Source: Molossus alvarezi
Taxonomy: Eukaryota > Chordata > Mammalia > Chiroptera > Molossidae
Direction: 5' to 3'
Assembly (NCBI GenBank): GCA_037176705.1
Contig: CM073886.1
Coordinates: 11,306,501-11,370,500, forward strand
Length of the DNA: 64,000 bases
This document shows positions 32,720 through 43,935 of the stretch, one piece after another; the first letter of the stretch is position 1, and every line of letters starts with the position of its first letter. Made by a program: the position numbers and the translations under genes. The notes under the pieces were generated by a model. It did not search any database. It was not told the DNA's origin and was given only the letters and a program-made list of their open reading frames with translations.

Positions 32720-32865
32720 CCATGGGCCAGCAGCATCAGCATCACCTGGGAGATTATTAGAAATGAAGAATCTTGGGCCTCACCCCAGACCTGCTGAGTC
32801 AGAACCTGTATTTTAACAAGATCCCAGGTGAGTCACAGGTCCTTAAAGTTTGAGAAAACCTGACT
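32720..32865. mobile_element. MER5A-like hAT-Charlie remnant
   Basis: CAGCATCAGCATCACCTGGG, CACCCCAGACCTGCTGAGTC and AAAGTTTGAGAAAACC match the order of the MER5A non-autonomous DNA transposon. The terminal CAG end is eroded. Confidence 0.8.
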
Positions 32866-32989
32866 TGGAGAATGACAGAGGGACAGCTAAAAGAGCTCAG
32901 TTCGTTGCCTTCCAGAAGAGTCCTGGAGCACAGAGAGGTGCTAATTTTTTATATAAACCCTGTAGCTTTTTTTGAGTTTTACACTATGT

Positions 32990-33760
32990 GGGAAATTTAT
33001 GTTGCTAAAAAAAAACACGTGCATGATTCAAAGTACCAACAATACAGAATGAAAAGTCTTCCTCCCACTGGAGATCCCAGGTTCTCCTTTACCTTGTCAA
33101 CAGTTTCTAGAAAATCCCTTCAGAATATTTCTCTGCACATTCAACCAATGTGTCCATGAATCCTCTGTTTATTTCTTACATAGATAAGCACAAACGGTGC
33201 ATTGTTCTGCATCTTGCTATTCTCACTCAGCAATATCTTGGAGATTGTTCCAAATAAGCACATATGGATCTGCTTAATTTGTTTATAGGTTGCTTTTACA
33301 TGCTATTACAGGATGCCTAGCATTGTAATTTATTTAACCACTCCCCTACTGATGGGAAATTCGATTGTTTCCAGGCTTCTTCTGTTACAGACAATGCTGC
33401 AATAGCATTTAAAAAAAAATTTTTTTTTCCATCCTCACCGGAGGATATTTTTCCATTTATCCTCAGATAGAGTGGGAGGGAGGGAGAAAGAAGGATAGAG
33501 AGAAACATTGACAAGAGAGGGACACATCGACTGGTTGCCTCCCACACAACACCAACCAGGGCCGGGACAAACTGCAACTGAGGTACTTGCCCTTGACCAG
33601 AATCAAACCCGTGATTCATTGGTCTGCAGGCTGACGTCCTAACCGCTGAGCCAAACCGACCAGGGCTGCAATGGTATTTTGTAAATGCAATACAGTGTAT
33701 ACATAGACCCTGGACACAGAATGCCTGAGATCAGAAACCCAGGGCTGCAGCTAAGACCAG
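32990..33760 (-). mobile_element. Old L1 3' UTR remnant (antisense), with a SINE
   Basis: Plus-strand phrases ATTTATTTAACCACTCCCCT, ACTGATGGGAAATTCGATTG and GACAATGCTGCAATAGC are the reverse of old L1 3' ends. The SINE 33411-33666 splits it. Confidence 0.7.
33411..33666 (-). mobile_element. Ves SINE, type B
   Basis: Full copy, head GAGCCAAACCGACCAGGGC. Duplications TGCAATAGCATTT and TGCAATGGTATTT (diverged) place it in the L1 remnant. Confidence 0.93.
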
Positions 33761-33845
33761 CCATTTAACCTATATGTGCCTCTGTTTCTGTAGCTGTGAA
33801 ATGGAGATAAAAATAATAGTTACCTCTGAAGGTGGTGGGGAGGAA
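33715..33845 (+). mobile_element. MIR SINE remnant
   Basis: GACCAGCCATTTAACC, TGTGCCTCTGTTTCTGTAG and GTGAAATGGAGATAAAAATA follow the sense MIR core. It abuts an antisense L2. Confidence 0.7.
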
Positions 33846-34450
33846 TATGTTCAACAGGTATTTATTGAGTACTTGCTATGTGTCGGGTTCTATTTAGACA
33901 CAAGGACTTCAGTCATGAACAAAACAGATGAAAATTCCTGCCCTTGTGGAGCTTATATTCTGTTGGTGGGAGACAGATAAAAAACATGACAAGTTAGCCA
34001 GGCCGGTTTAGCTCAGCGGTTAGAGCGTCAGCCTGGAGTCCAGAGAGACCCGGGTTCGGTTCCCGCTAAGGGCATGTGCCTTGGTTGCAGTTTGTCCCCG
34101 GCCCTGGTTGGGTCGTGCGGGTGGCAGTCACCCGATGTGTCCCTTTCATGTCGATGTTTCTCTCTCTTCCTCTCTCTCCCTCCCACTCTATCTGAACAAA
34201 AAATGGAAAAATGTCCTTGGGTGAGGATTAAAAAAACACACAAAATGATAAATTAATAAAATATATGACAATATGTGCTAAGGACATGGAGCAAGGGAGA
34301 GGGATGGCGTGACAGGCTTGCAATTTTAGATGAGGTGGTCGTGGATGGCCTCACTGACGAAGTGACGTGGACCTGAAGGAGCTGAGCCGTGAGATACATT
34401 AACACTCGGGAGGAGAGCATTCCAGGCAAAGGATCGGGGACGAGGAACTT
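33846..34450 (-). mobile_element. L2 LINE 3' remnant (antisense), with a SINE
   Basis: TATTTATTGAGTACTTGCTATG, GAACAAAACAGATGAAAATTCC, GGTGGTCGTGGATGGCCTCACTG and AGAGCATTCCAGGCAAAGG occur in antisense L2 order. A SINE (33997-34235) is inserted. Confidence 0.85.
33997..34235 (+). mobile_element. Ves SINE, type B
   Basis: Full copy from GCCAGGCCGGTTTAGCTCAG to GGTGAGGATTAAAAAAA. Flanks ATGACAAGTTA and ATGATAAATTA are diverged duplications. Confidence 0.92.
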
Positions 34451-34454
34451 ACTG

Positions 34455-34731
34455 CAGTCGTCCCTCCCACTTCGCGCTTGACTTTCGCGGCTTCACTCTA
34501 TTGCGGTTTTTTCAAATATAAGAATTAAAAAGTTAATGGAGACAGTGGAAAGGATACAGTGCGTGCTCGGGTGTCTGAGTCATTTATACATCCCTGTATT
34601 ACAACTAAGATTAAAATGACTGTACATGTGGACTGTAGGCCTATGTATTGGAGCGCCCTAGGAGTCCTTCAACGACAGGTACAACCGCTGGAGCCTGGAA
34701 CGGATTAACCGCGATAAACAAGGGAGGGCTG
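34455..34731. mobile_element. Tigger/pogo-type non-autonomous DNA transposon
   Basis: A 277-bp element with imperfect inverted ends: CAGTCGTCCCTCCCACTTCG on the left and AACAAGGGAGGGCTG on the right, the right end followed by TA. The CGCGCTTGACTTTCGCGGC and GGATTAACCGCGATAAAC segments are typical of Tigger-related MITEs. Inserted next to L2. No coding capacity. Confidence 0.75.
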
Positions 34732-35577
34732 TACCTCCCAAGACAGCTGCTGGCAATGGGGGGAGCCCCGTGCCTTCACCTGCTGGCCCTAAGTCTGTCC
34801 TTGGGGACCCATGCAAAATAAGTAGCCTCTTTCCCCTGTGAGCAGCAGCCCTTCCATCGGATGACAGAGCTGCTGTGCCACAGGACACTGTGCCCAAAGC
34901 ATGATGGTGGCAATGGCCACTACTGGAGAAACCTGGTGGCCAGATCAGTCCCTGGTACCTGGGGACTTTGCCTCCAGGCCTAGGTCCTTCATCCTAGTGG
35001 TATGAGGTGGGGAGGAGGAACCAGAGACAGGGGTGGGGAATGCTGTATTTGGGCCAGTACACCTGGGCGGGCACAGCTTTGTGAAGAGACGTTTCGTGGG
35101 TGGGTGAGCGGTGTGCAGATGTCAGCCAGGCACGTGTTGGATCTGGGAGAGCAGCCCCTAGGCCTCATGATCTCTCCTGAACCCAAGTAAGATCAGTTCC
35201 AGAATTCCTCTGTAGATATATTTGGGACAGCAATCTGATTGCAGGAAGAAGAGAAGTTTGCTTTGAGACAGTGATGGAGATCAAGGGTATGCTTATTTGG
35301 GATGACTTTGGGGGGAACTGATGAACTGATGAGAGGGCTTAAGTCCCTCAAGCCACCCCTTAGCATCACCATTGCCCCAGGGTCACAGGAGCGGGGATGT
35401 GTGCGTCTCCAGCCTCCAAGTCTACCTCTAGCGCCACCTATGGGCAGACTCTACCACCAGCGCTGACCTAGCAGAAAGGTGGTTTACAGAGCCCCACTCT
35501 CCACATTGCAAAGTGAGCATAGAAGGGGTAGGTTTGAGCTTAATACCTGGCGCCTGGGCATTTCAAATTCGTGAGGA
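34732..35577. other. No gene seen
   Basis: Non-repetitive sequence; short open frames only. Nothing assignable. Confidence 0.4.
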
Positions 35578-35786
35578 GCCCTGGTGAGTTTGGCTCAGCT
35601 GATTTGGCGTCGTCCCATGCACCTAAAGGTCGCCGGTTCGATTCCATTCCAGTGAGGGCACATGCCCAAGGTTTCGGATCCCCCAGAGGGCTCAAGATCA
35701 ATATTCCTCTCTCACACTGATGTTTCTCTTTCTTTCTCCTTCTCCCTTCCTCTGTCTCTAAAAATCCATAAGAATATTTAAAAAAA
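35578..35786 (+). mobile_element. Ves SINE, type A
   Basis: GCCCTGGTGAGTTTGGCTCA head, B-box-like GGTTCGATTCCATTCC, then TC-rich and AAAAATCCATAAGAA tail. Flanks AATTCGTGAGGA/AATTTGTAAGGA are duplications with two mismatches. Confidence 0.9.
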
Positions 35787-35965
35787 AATTTGTAAGGAAA
35801 GGTGGGCAACTCGATAGGCTTTGAAAAATATAAGTCTGGGTCGTCATCACTCACTGGATACCTCCATCATTAAAACATAGGAAACAATAGGTGGAGCAGA
35901 GATTTCAAAGTTAAAAAACAAACAACTAAACAAATTAGAAGAAAATATGAATAACAATATTTTTA

Positions 35966-36223
35966 AAAAATAATTCTTCTTGCCCTGGCCAGTTTGGCTC
36001 AGCGGTTAAAACGTCGGCCTGCGGTCCAGAGAGACCCGGGTTCGGTTCCCGCTAAGGGCATGTACCTCAGTGGCAGTTTGTCCCCGGCCCTGGTTGGTCG
36101 TGCCGGTGGCAGCCACTCGATGTGTCCCTTTCACGTCGATGTTTCTCTCTCTCTCTCTGTTCCTCTCTCTCCCTCCCACTCTACCTGAGCAAAAAATGGA
36201 AAAATGTCCTCGGGTGAGGATAA

Positions 36224-36256
<33 letters not shown>

Positions 36257-36463
36257 TTTTCTTTGTTGATTTTAGAGAGAGAGAAAGGGAGACGGAGCAA
36301 GAGATAGAAACATTGATGAGAGAGAACATTGATTGGCCACCTCCTCCATGCCCCGCACTGGGGATTGGGCCCACAACCTGGGCATGTGCCCTGACCGGGT
36401 ATCAAACTGGCGACCTCTTGGTGCAGGGGTCGACGCTCAACCACTGAGCCACACTAGCTGGGC
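35966..36463 (-). mobile_element. Ves SINE type A with a nested type B copy
   Basis: The outer minus-strand A-type copy lies between 16-bp duplications GAATAACAATATTTTT (35949 and 36464). The inner plus-strand type B copy occupies about 35981-36225, with AATAATTCTTCTT/AATAATTTTTCTT duplications and an (AAT)n run at 36225-36256 at its tail. Confidence 0.93.
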
Positions 36464-36613
36464 GAATAACAATATTTTTCAATCTCAAAGGGAAAGTGTT
36501 TTCCAGGTGAGAAACTTTCCAGGTGAAAGTTCAGAAATCATAACTTTGTACAAAATTAAAAATTTTCTACACAGCAAAAACTAACACAAAGAAGCCCCCA
36601 CCTCAACTATTTT

Positions 36614-36814
36614 TTTAAATCTTCACCCAAGGTTGTGTTTTTTTATTGATTTTTAGAGAGAGGAAGGAAGAGAGAGAGAGAGAGAGAAACATCGATATGA
36701 GAGAGAAACATTGATCAGTTGCTTCCTGTGCTTGACCAGACTGAAAGTCAAACCTGAAACCTTTTGGTGTTTGGGATGATTCTCCAACCAACTGAGCCAC
36801 CCTGCCAGGGCTGG
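36614..36814 (-). mobile_element. Ves-type SINE
   Basis: AAATCTTCACCCAAGGTTG tail motif, TTATTGATTTTTAGAGAGAG, head GAGCCACCCTGCCAGGGC. CAACTATTT repeats at both flanks. Confidence 0.9.
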
Positions 36815-36829
36815 CCAACTATTTATTAT

Positions 36830-37135
36830 TATTATTGTTGTTGTCGTTGACAGTATTACAGATGTCCCCTAATTTCTCCCACTTCCTCCCCCCACCCAGC
36901 CCCTGCCCCTGGCCTTCACCACACTATTGTCTGTGTCCATGGACTGTGTATATATGCATTTAAGTTTTTTGGTTAATCTCTTCCTGTCCCCCTCTGAGAC
37001 CTGTAATTCTGTTCCATGCTTCCATGTCTCGGGACCTATTTTGTTAAGTCAGTTTGTTTTGTTCATTAGATTCCACATATAAGTGAGATCATGTGATATT
37101 TGTCTTTCTCTGACTGGTTTATTCTGAGAATATTA
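36830..37135 (-). mobile_element. HAL1/L1 3' UTR fragment (antisense)
   Basis: CTATTGTCTGTGTCCATGGAC and ATATATGCATTTAAGTTTTTTGG mirror the 3' UTR of the HAL1 copies. The following CACATATAAGTGAGATCATG is L1-like. Strongly 5'-truncated. Confidence 0.65.
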
Positions 37136-38169
37136 CTGATCTGAAGATGACAAGCCCTATTTTTTGTCTTTATGTTTCTCCAATAAGGACATAAGCTAAA
37201 TGGGACAAAAAGTCAGACCCATGGCCTTTTCTGCTCTCACAGTCCTCTCTGGAGGGCACAAGCACAAGTTTTGGCTTGGCAACAGGGAATAAAAAAAGAA
37301 AATATCAGAAAATGGAAATAACATAGGTTAATGTCCCCAAAATATTATCCTGCTATATTTATAATAAACGACTGTGGTTGACATTATTTGGCATTCCTTA
37401 TCTTCTTCTCTCTTGCTTCTTCCCCTATACAGAGCCTACTTCCTGTGGGTTATCACTGTACATCTCCAAGTTCAACGACACTCTGAGGCACTGGGGTGGA
37501 GACCTGAGCACGTGAATCGGAGCGGTGAGCACCTCTCCATAACACACTTGCTAGCAGGAGTCAGGGCCACCTCGCAGTGCATCTCCGGATAAATAACCCC
37601 CGGCCTTTTCTGAGCCTGTTTCCTCTCTTGTGAAGCAAGGGGCTTAACATGCTGGTGGCTGCTGTCACTCATTTTGCTTCTGTGGGGCTGTTTTCACGTA
37701 AATGTAAGGCCAATCTATCCCGCTGTGGGTTTGGTGGAGCTGGAGAAGGTGTGTGTAGACTCAGAGGGATAGCTGTGGGCCTGCGGCCTCCCCTCTGTAG
37801 GCTCGGGCTGGCTGAGGCCCCACACTGGCCATTGACTGTCCTCCCAAGATGCACGTGGAGGAGTAGTGGACAAGAGTGGTGGACGAGGCCTGTTCCCGGG
37901 GCCAGCGTCCTCACCCAGCCTGCGCTGGGCTTCAGAGAAGGGGAGAGAGTCACACTGGACCGAAGTCCGTGCTTGGTGCGTGTTTCCTGGCTAGCTCAAG
38001 ACCCTCATTTACTGCTGGAGAAACTGAGGCAAATCACTACACTTAGACCTGGGCCTTGAATTTCACCCTCTCCCACCTCATTGAGAACTTCTCTCTTCTA
38101 GGTTTTTTCTCAACTGGAATCCCATTAACTTTTTAAACAGCAAATAATTTACCAGTTAAAAAACACTAA
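37136..38169. other. No gene seen
   Basis: AT-rich left half, GC-richer right half. The 136-residue open frame at 37649-38059 has no domain I recognise. No repeat family assigned. Confidence 0.4.
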
Positions 38170-38352
38170 AGCCCTGGCTGGGTGGCTCAGTTGGTTAGAG
38201 TGTTGTCCTGTACACTGAAAGTCAGGGCACATACCCGGGTGGTGGGTTCTATCCCCAGTTGGGGGACATTCGAGAGGCAACCAATTGATGTTTCTCTCTC
38301 ACATCAAAGTTCCTCCCTCTCTCTCCCTTCCTCTCTTTAAAAATCAATTAAA
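38170..38352 (+). mobile_element. Ves SINE, type A
   Basis: GCCCTGGCTGGGTGGCTCAG head, GGTGGTGGGTTCTATCCCC, GAGGCAACCAATTGATG, tail AAATCAATTAAAAA. Flanks AAAAAACACTAAA/AAAAAACATGTAAA. Confidence 0.88.
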
Positions 38353-38359
38353 AAACATG

Positions 38360-38618
38360 TAAAACAAGAATAAATTTACATTTCTCATTCTTGTTTCCCA
38401 TTCTCCCCATGCTCCAGTGGTTTGTAATAACCACTTTTTACCTTTTCCCCAGGGTTTTTAATGCAAATACAAATACATTTTCACATTTCCCCTTTCCCCC
38501 AGGTCTTACATAAAAGAAGGCACAGTAGATATACAATTCTTCCTCTTGCTTTTTTTTTTTTTTCAATTAACAGTAGTATATCCTAGCAATGTTTCCATTA
38601 CAGTACATAGAAACTTCC
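38360..38618 (-). mobile_element. Old L1 3' UTR-like remnant (antisense)
   Basis: TTTCCCATTCTCCCC, TTTTTAATGCAAATACAAAT and AGCAATGTTTCCATTACAG are L1M-like antisense phrases. Low certainty. Confidence 0.45.
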
Positions 38619-38845
38619 TTCATTTTTTTTTTTCTTAATCCTCACCCGAGGACTTTTTTGCATTTATCTTCAGATAGAGCGGGAGGGAGGAAGAGAGAGA
38701 AACATCGACCGGTTGCCACCCACATGACCTCAACCAGGGCCGGGGACAAACTGCAACCAAAGTACGTGCCCTTAGCAGGAACCAAACCCGGGGCTCTCCA
38801 GTCTGCGGGCCGACACTCTAACCACTGAGCAAAACTGGCTAGGGC
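38619..38845 (-). mobile_element. Ves SINE, type B
   Basis: TTAATCCTCACCCGAGGAC tail motif, GGGCCGGGGACAAACTGC, head GAGCAAAACTGGCTAGGGC. Confidence 0.92.
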
Positions 38846-39056
38846 TTTCTTTATTTTTTTATAGCAGCAAAACTAAATGTTTCCTTTCACACCCTCTCTT
38901 GCAGCTGAGGGAGCTGTATTTCTCAGCTCTGGTTGATAAGACAGGAGCAGAAAGCTGCTCAAGGTTTACAGGAAGGCTTCACTTCATCCCAAAAAGGAGC
39001 AAAGTGTGGCTGGCATTATCTCTTTCCCTCTGCTTCCTACTTAAAATGTGAACACA

Positions 39057-39286
39057 GCCCTGGCTGGTTTGGCTCTGCGGTTGAAGTGTTGGCCTACGGA
39101 CCAATGAGTCTCTGGTGCGATTTTGGTCAAGGGCAAGTACCTCGGTTGCTGGTTCACCCCCAGCCCTGGTCGGGTCAATGTTTCTCTCTCTCCCTCTCTC
39201 TCACCTGCTCTCTCTCTCTCCCTCCCACCCCACTCTATCTGATACTACATGGAAAAATATCCTTGGGTGAGGATTAAAGAAAAAAA
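39057..39286 (+). mobile_element. Ves SINE, type B
   Basis: GCCCTGGCTGGTTTGGCTC head, AAATATCCTTGGGTGAGG end. Duplications of GTGAACACA on both sides. A short internal deletion of the body follows CCCTGGTCGGGTC. Confidence 0.92.
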
Positions 39287-39299
39287 AGTGAACACAATG

Positions 39300-40985
39300 C
39301 CTGGAGCTGCAGCAGCTGTTTTGCCACCATGAGGGCAATGCTAAGAGAATCCTAGAAATGCCATGGCACCATCAAGCCGCTGAGTCTACACAGCATCACT
39401 TAGTTACTATTAAGCAGGAAAAATGAATCCTCATTTTTCAGTCTTAGGTACTTGCTGCTGAAAGCATTCCTAATGTATATACTATCGCTTTATTTAAATT
39501 TTAGAAGTGAGCTTCTTTATTGTTACAAACTATGCCCAAAGACTGTCTTGAATTCTGGACCATGTGGATGCAAGACAGTTCCTAACCACCCTGCATCCTG
39601 CTCAGCCCAGGTCCAGCCGCCAGTTGTATCCTGGTGGTCCCCATGCCAGGCTTTATTTTTCAAAGTGAGTCTCATGGATAAGATAATGCTGCTCAGGGGT
39701 ACTCAGCAGAAAATCTTAGACCTTCAAGCAGGCTGGAGGATGGAGATAGTTCACCAACTATTGTCAACCTCGGGACCTACCATATTTTCCTTTCTGGGTA
39801 GCAGAGGTCTCCACTCGCCGAGTGTTTGAGGGAAATCCAGGCCTGTTTACGAGAGGTCTTCTATAGCATGTTGTGATGCGTTGGGCAGGTTCCTGACTGC
39901 TCCCAGGGGAGGTGCCAGCCTGAGATGAGAGGTCCCTCCCTTCTGCATTCTCCCTCAGCTGAAAGCACCATGGCCTGGCAATGGGCGGGCAACAGGGTCC
40001 AGGCACAGTCGGTGTGTGGAACATGTACACCACCCGGGACTTCAAGTCAGATTCCATCCAGCTCAAAACTGATGCCCTAAGCCATTCCAGTTGTAGAATA
40101 AACCCTAAAACTCTTTCCAGAATACTTCAGGAAGAAAATCTTTCTTTCTTTTCGAGTTATTCCTGAGAGAATAATAGTCTGGAGCAGCCAGGGTCCACCA
40201 CTAGGGGAGAGCTTGGCTAATAGCAAAGCAAAAACTAAGAGACAGAGAGACCAAGTCCCAAGGATATGGTAGGAGCCCTGGATCAGGCTATGCCTGAGGG
40301 CGTCCTACACCTAGACTTTAATATATGTGAATCAGAATACATCCTTGTTTATTAAAGCCAGTGTAAATTGCTTTTCTGTCGCACAAACTAAACCAGTCCC
40401 GACAAGTCCAGCCAATGACAAACAGTGTGGCATGTGGGCAGCTAGGCTGAGACCGAAGGCCCAAGCTGCCTGCTGTCAGATCCTGCTGACTGACCAGAGC
40501 CTGAATCCGCTGTGTCCTGGGAGAATGGGTTCGCATTGCTTCCCTTGATGTTTGAGCTCTGCATCTCTCTGAGGATTTCCCTGACCATTGGGTTCAGCCC
40601 AAAGTGCATCTCTCCGTTCTCCACATTTATGGAGTTGGCACCGAAGTATGTGCCATCTCATCTGTTGTTGTCCTGAGCTGGTCTTTAAATCTTGGCAAAC
40701 TTGGGCTTAATGAAAGGAGGAAAACCTCAAAAGGGAATTGAGGGGGAGATGGATGTTGGTCAGGCTGAAAACAAATGCTCCCCCAAATGAGCAGTTCCTT
40801 TCCCTCTTAGAGCTCCAGTGGAGGGGGGAGGCCCAGACTAATCTCATCTTCCCACAATGCAGTTCAGGGAACCTGCTGACCTCTATGGTGGGCAAGTGCA
40901 GGCAAGCCGACTTGGGCCAAGAAGTCAAGGAGAACTTCCCAGAGGAAGTGACATTTGATCTCAGGCTTGAACGGTGATGGGGCTT
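39300..40985. other. No gene seen
   Basis: Old-repeat-like (GGAGCTGCAGCAGCTGTTTT at 39303) and unique sequence. The 125- and 100-residue open frames around 39450-40066 have no recognisable domain. The end (40925-40975, AGTGACATTTGATCTCAG) is L2-like. Confidence 0.4.
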
Positions 40986-41097
40986 TATAGTAGTTCCCCC
41001 TTATCCATGGTTTCACTTTCTAAGTTTTCAGTTATCCTCAGTCAACCGTGGTCTGAAAATAGTAAATGAAAAATTTCAGAAACAAACAATTCCTGTT

Positions 41098-41386
41098 TTT
41101 ATTATTATTGTTATTATTATTTTGTTAGTCCTCACTTGAGGATATTTTTTCCATTGATTTTTAGAGAGAGTGGAAGGGACAGAGAGGAAGAGAGGGAGAG
41201 AGAGAGACATTGATGTAAGAGAGACACATTGATTGGTTGACCCATCAGTCGCTTGCCTCCTAAATGACCCTAACTGGATCGGGGATTAAACCTGCAATCC
41301 AGGTACGTGCCCTTGCCTGGGAATCAAACCTGAGACCCTTTGGTCCACAGGCCGATGCTCTAACCACTGAGCCAAACCAAACAGGA
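41098..41386 (-). mobile_element. Ves-type SINE
   Basis: TTAGTCCTCACTTGAGGAT tail motif preceded by an (ATT)n run; head GAGCCAAACCAAACAGGAC. ACAATTC repeats at each flank. Confidence 0.88.
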
Positions 41387-41589
41387 CAACAATTCATAAG
41401 TTTTAAATTGCTTGCTGTTCTGAGCAACATGATGAAACCTCCCACTGTCGTGCCCTGCTCTGCCCGGCCTGGGATGTGAATCATCCCTTTGCCCAGTGTA
41501 TCCACACTGTAGGTGCTCTGTGCCTGGTAGTTACTTAGTAGCCAACTGTCATTGTATGGGAGAGCTTGTGTTCAAGTCACCCTTGTTTT

Positions 41590-41757
41590 ACTTACCAAAG
41601 TGCAAGAGTAGTGATGCTGGCCAGTCAGATATGCCACAGAGAAGCCATGAAGTGCTTCCTTCAAGTGAAAAGGTGGACATTCTCGACTTAATAAGGAAAG
41701 AAAAAAAAATGTACACCGAGGTTGCTAAGATCTACAATAAGAGAATCTTCTGTTGAT
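41590..41757 (+). pseudogene. Tigger transposase N-terminal remnant
   Basis: The frame reads KSSDAGQSDMPQRSHE, then LPSSEKVDILDLIRKEKK and YTEVAKIYNKR before a stop: the first helix-turn-helix region of pogo/Tigger transposases. The initiator region is eroded (sequence begins at a codon after the expected Met). No DDE domain. Confidence 0.8.
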
Positions 41758-42084
41758 GATATTGCTCAATTTACAAGTTAAACTTTATCATAGGTGTACG
41801 TGTATTTAAAAACCATAGTGTAGATAGGGTTCGCAGTGCACACATGGAAACTGTCCGCAGTGTCAGTCATCCACTGGGGGTGGTGGAACATATCCCCACG
41901 GATAAGGGGGTCTAGTGTACTCTGTAAAGGAAGAGTGAGGGGGCAAAGGAAAGAACATATGTCAAAGCCATGAGGGACTACAGTAGATGCTGATTTCTCT
42001 CCTCTTCCTCCTCCCTGAACATGCAAGGCTTGAAGTCAGGAGGAATGCCCTCCTGGCTTTTCAGTCATCTTTAGAAAATGGAAA

Positions 42085-42480
42085 AAGGGAGGTAAAATGA
42101 ACATGATTTGCAGATGATACAGTTTTATATCTGGAAAATTCAAGTGAATCTGTTGAAAAAACAAACAATACAAACATTCAGTCTATTGTCTGGGTTCAAA
42201 ATTAAGGAAATCAATAGCTTCCCTATTTATAGCAACAACCACCACTTAGAAGATATAATGGAGTAGTGACCCCATTTGCAATAGCAACACGAAAGGTAAA
42301 CAACCTAAGAATAGACTAATAAGAAATGCATAAAATCTATATGACGGAAAATTTAAAATGCTGCCAAATGAGGCAAAAGAAGACTGAACTCATGAAATGG
42401 CAGATGTATTTGTGAAATAAAAGTCAACAACATAAAGATCAGCTACATAATTAATGTTACAGGGATAAAAAACATTTCCA
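42085..42480 (+). mobile_element. L1 ORF2 fragment (reverse transcriptase region)
   Basis: One frame reads FADDTVLYLENSS at about 42108-42150, which includes the FADD motif of the L1 reverse transcriptase active site. It then continues as IQSIVWVQN and TPFAIATRKVNN, typical of L1 palm/thumb sequence. Stops and frameshifts follow. Non-functional remnant. Confidence 0.85.
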
Positions 42481-42499
42481 AAAATTAAGAGCTCACCAG

Positions 42500-42715
42500 T
42501 CCTTTAAGGCTCAGCTCAAATGTCATCACCTCCTACATGAAGCCCTCCTGGTCAGAATTTATTGCCTGGTGATCCTTGACCTTTATTCTGCTTTTGGTCT
42601 TTTATTAGGGTTGTTTTGTGGTGGATCCTGTGACTCTCCCTTTGGAATGAGAACTTGTTGAGGACAAGGACTGTCTCGCCTGTCTCCCTGTATCGTATTA
42701 GCAGGGTTCGGGGTA
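42500..42715 (+). mobile_element. L2 LINE 3' end
   Basis: TTTAAGGCTCAGCTCAAATG, ACATGAAGCCCTCCTGGTCAG and TTGTTGAGGACAAGGACTGT appear in sense L2 3' order. Confidence 0.75.
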
Positions 42716-42949
42716 ATGATGACTGAGGCTTCAGAGGCCTGAGCCACAGGATTTCCCAGAGGTCAGGCCTCTGGAGTTTGGAAGCAGCTTCCCAGACCTT
42801 TCCCTGGTCTCCTTGTCCCTCTGCTGGCTGCAACCTTGGGCTTGCTGTCTGATTCTGCTTCTTGCTGTCACCATACTATGACATGGTGTTACTTCCAGCT
42901 GTCCTGGAGTCAAACTTGGCCAGTTCTGGGCACTTCTCTCTCTCTCTCT

Positions 42950-43165
42950 TTTTTTTTTTTGGTTAAACTACTCCCAAAGCGATACTTTAATTTTTTAAAA
43001 TCTTTATTGTTGTATGATATCCCCTCCCCCCCCCAATTGGCTCCCTCCTCATTCCCACCCCCTCCTGCCTTCCCACACTACAGTCTGTGTCTACTGGTTA
43101 TGCATATATGCATATAAGTTCTTTGGTTTATCTCTTCCTGCTCTGCCCCCCAGCACCCCCTGGGC
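42950..43165 (-). mobile_element. HAL1 3' UTR fragment (antisense)
   Basis: AATCTTTATTGTTGTATGAT, then a C-rich block, CACACTACAGTCTGTGTC, TTATGCATATATGCATATAAG and TTTGGTTTATCTCTTCC mirror the 3' UTR of HAL1 copies 2 and 3. 5'-truncated. Confidence 0.75.
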
Positions 43166-43239
43166 ACTTCTTTTGTCCAGTGCATGGTCCTTGCAACTGA
43201 TTGGCCTGGCCTCTTTCTGGGAACTAAGTTACCTTAGCC

Positions 43240-43836
43240 TGTACCTGGTTTGGGTTTGGCTTCTCACACACAGTAGCTTGAATTTATACTTCACACTGTA
43301 CACCAAAAGAAGCTCCGAGTGGGTCAAAGATTTACCTGTTTTTTGTTTTCTTTTTAAGCTATAAAAGTATTTGAAGACAGCATAGGAATATCCTTACTAA
43401 GTATGATACAAAATCCAGAAATCATAAAAAATTGATCCTTTCAGCTCTAAAAAAAAAAATTATTAAAAACGTATTTATGGCCCTGGCCGGTTTGGCTCAG
43501 CGGTTAGAGCGTCGACTTGCGGTCCGGAGAGACCCAGGTTCGGTTCCCGCTAAGGGCATGTACTTCGGTTGCAGTTTGTCCCCGGCCCTGGTTGGTCGTG
43601 CGGGTGGCAGCCACTCGATGTGTCCCTTCACGTCGATGTTTCTCTCTCTCTCTCCCTTCCTCTCTCTCCCTCCCACTCTATCTGAACTAACAATGGAAAA
43701 ATGTCCTTGGGTAAGGATAAAAAAAAGTGTTTATGGAAAAGTAAAACCATAGCAAAGTTAAAAGACAAACAGCAATCTGGGGAACATATTTGTGAGTCAA
43801 ATCTAACTTATCACATAAGTTAGAGCTCTGAGTTCT
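43240..43836 (+). mobile_element. L1 ORF2 3' fragment, split by a SINE
   Basis: CACTGTACACCAAAAGAAGC and GAGTGGGTCAAAGATTTACC precede a SINE (43482-43724). After it, AAAAGACAAACAGCAATCTGG and GGAACATATTTGTGAGTC continue the C-terminal ORF2 region. Decayed. Confidence 0.7.
43482..43724 (+). mobile_element. Ves SINE, type B
   Basis: Complete copy from GGCCCTGGCCGGTTTGGCTC to TTGGGTAAGGATAAAAAAA. Flanks GTATTTATGG/GTGTTTATGG. Confidence 0.94.
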
Positions 43837-43837
43837 T

Positions 43838-43935
43838 TTTTTTTTTTTTGTGGTACGTGCCCCTAGTGGGAACTGAACCCTGGACTCTCTGGTCCGCAGG
43901 CCGACACTCAACCGCTGAGCCAAACCGGCCAGGGC
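43838..43935 (-). mobile_element. Half-SINE: tRNA-like head plus A-tail only
   Basis: A 98-bp insertion. On the minus strand it runs from GCCCTGGCCGGTTTGGCTCA to GGGGCACGTACCAC and then directly into poly-A, with the whole second half of the SINE absent. Perfect 15-bp duplications GAGCTCTGAGTTCTT (43823-43837 and 43936-43950) show that it inserted in this short form. A second copy with the same end occurs at 58179. Confidence 0.93.

Larger units (their letters stand above)
40989..41920 (+). mobile_element. Tigger-type transposon, internally deleted, with a SINE
   Basis: Left end TAGTTCCCCCTTATCCATGG and right end CACGGATAAGGGGGTCTAG are inverted repeats. The middle carries 5' leader plus the transposase N-terminal block (41590-41757). 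The rest of the transposase is missing, so it is a deletion derivative. A SINE at 41098-41386 splits the leader. Confidence 0.85.

Noticed and set aside
42085..43836. Possible intact L1 that could mobilise the SINEs and HAL1s
   Set aside because: Only short, frame-broken ORF2 pieces are present; no ORF with reverse transcriptase and endonuclease domains occurs in the window.
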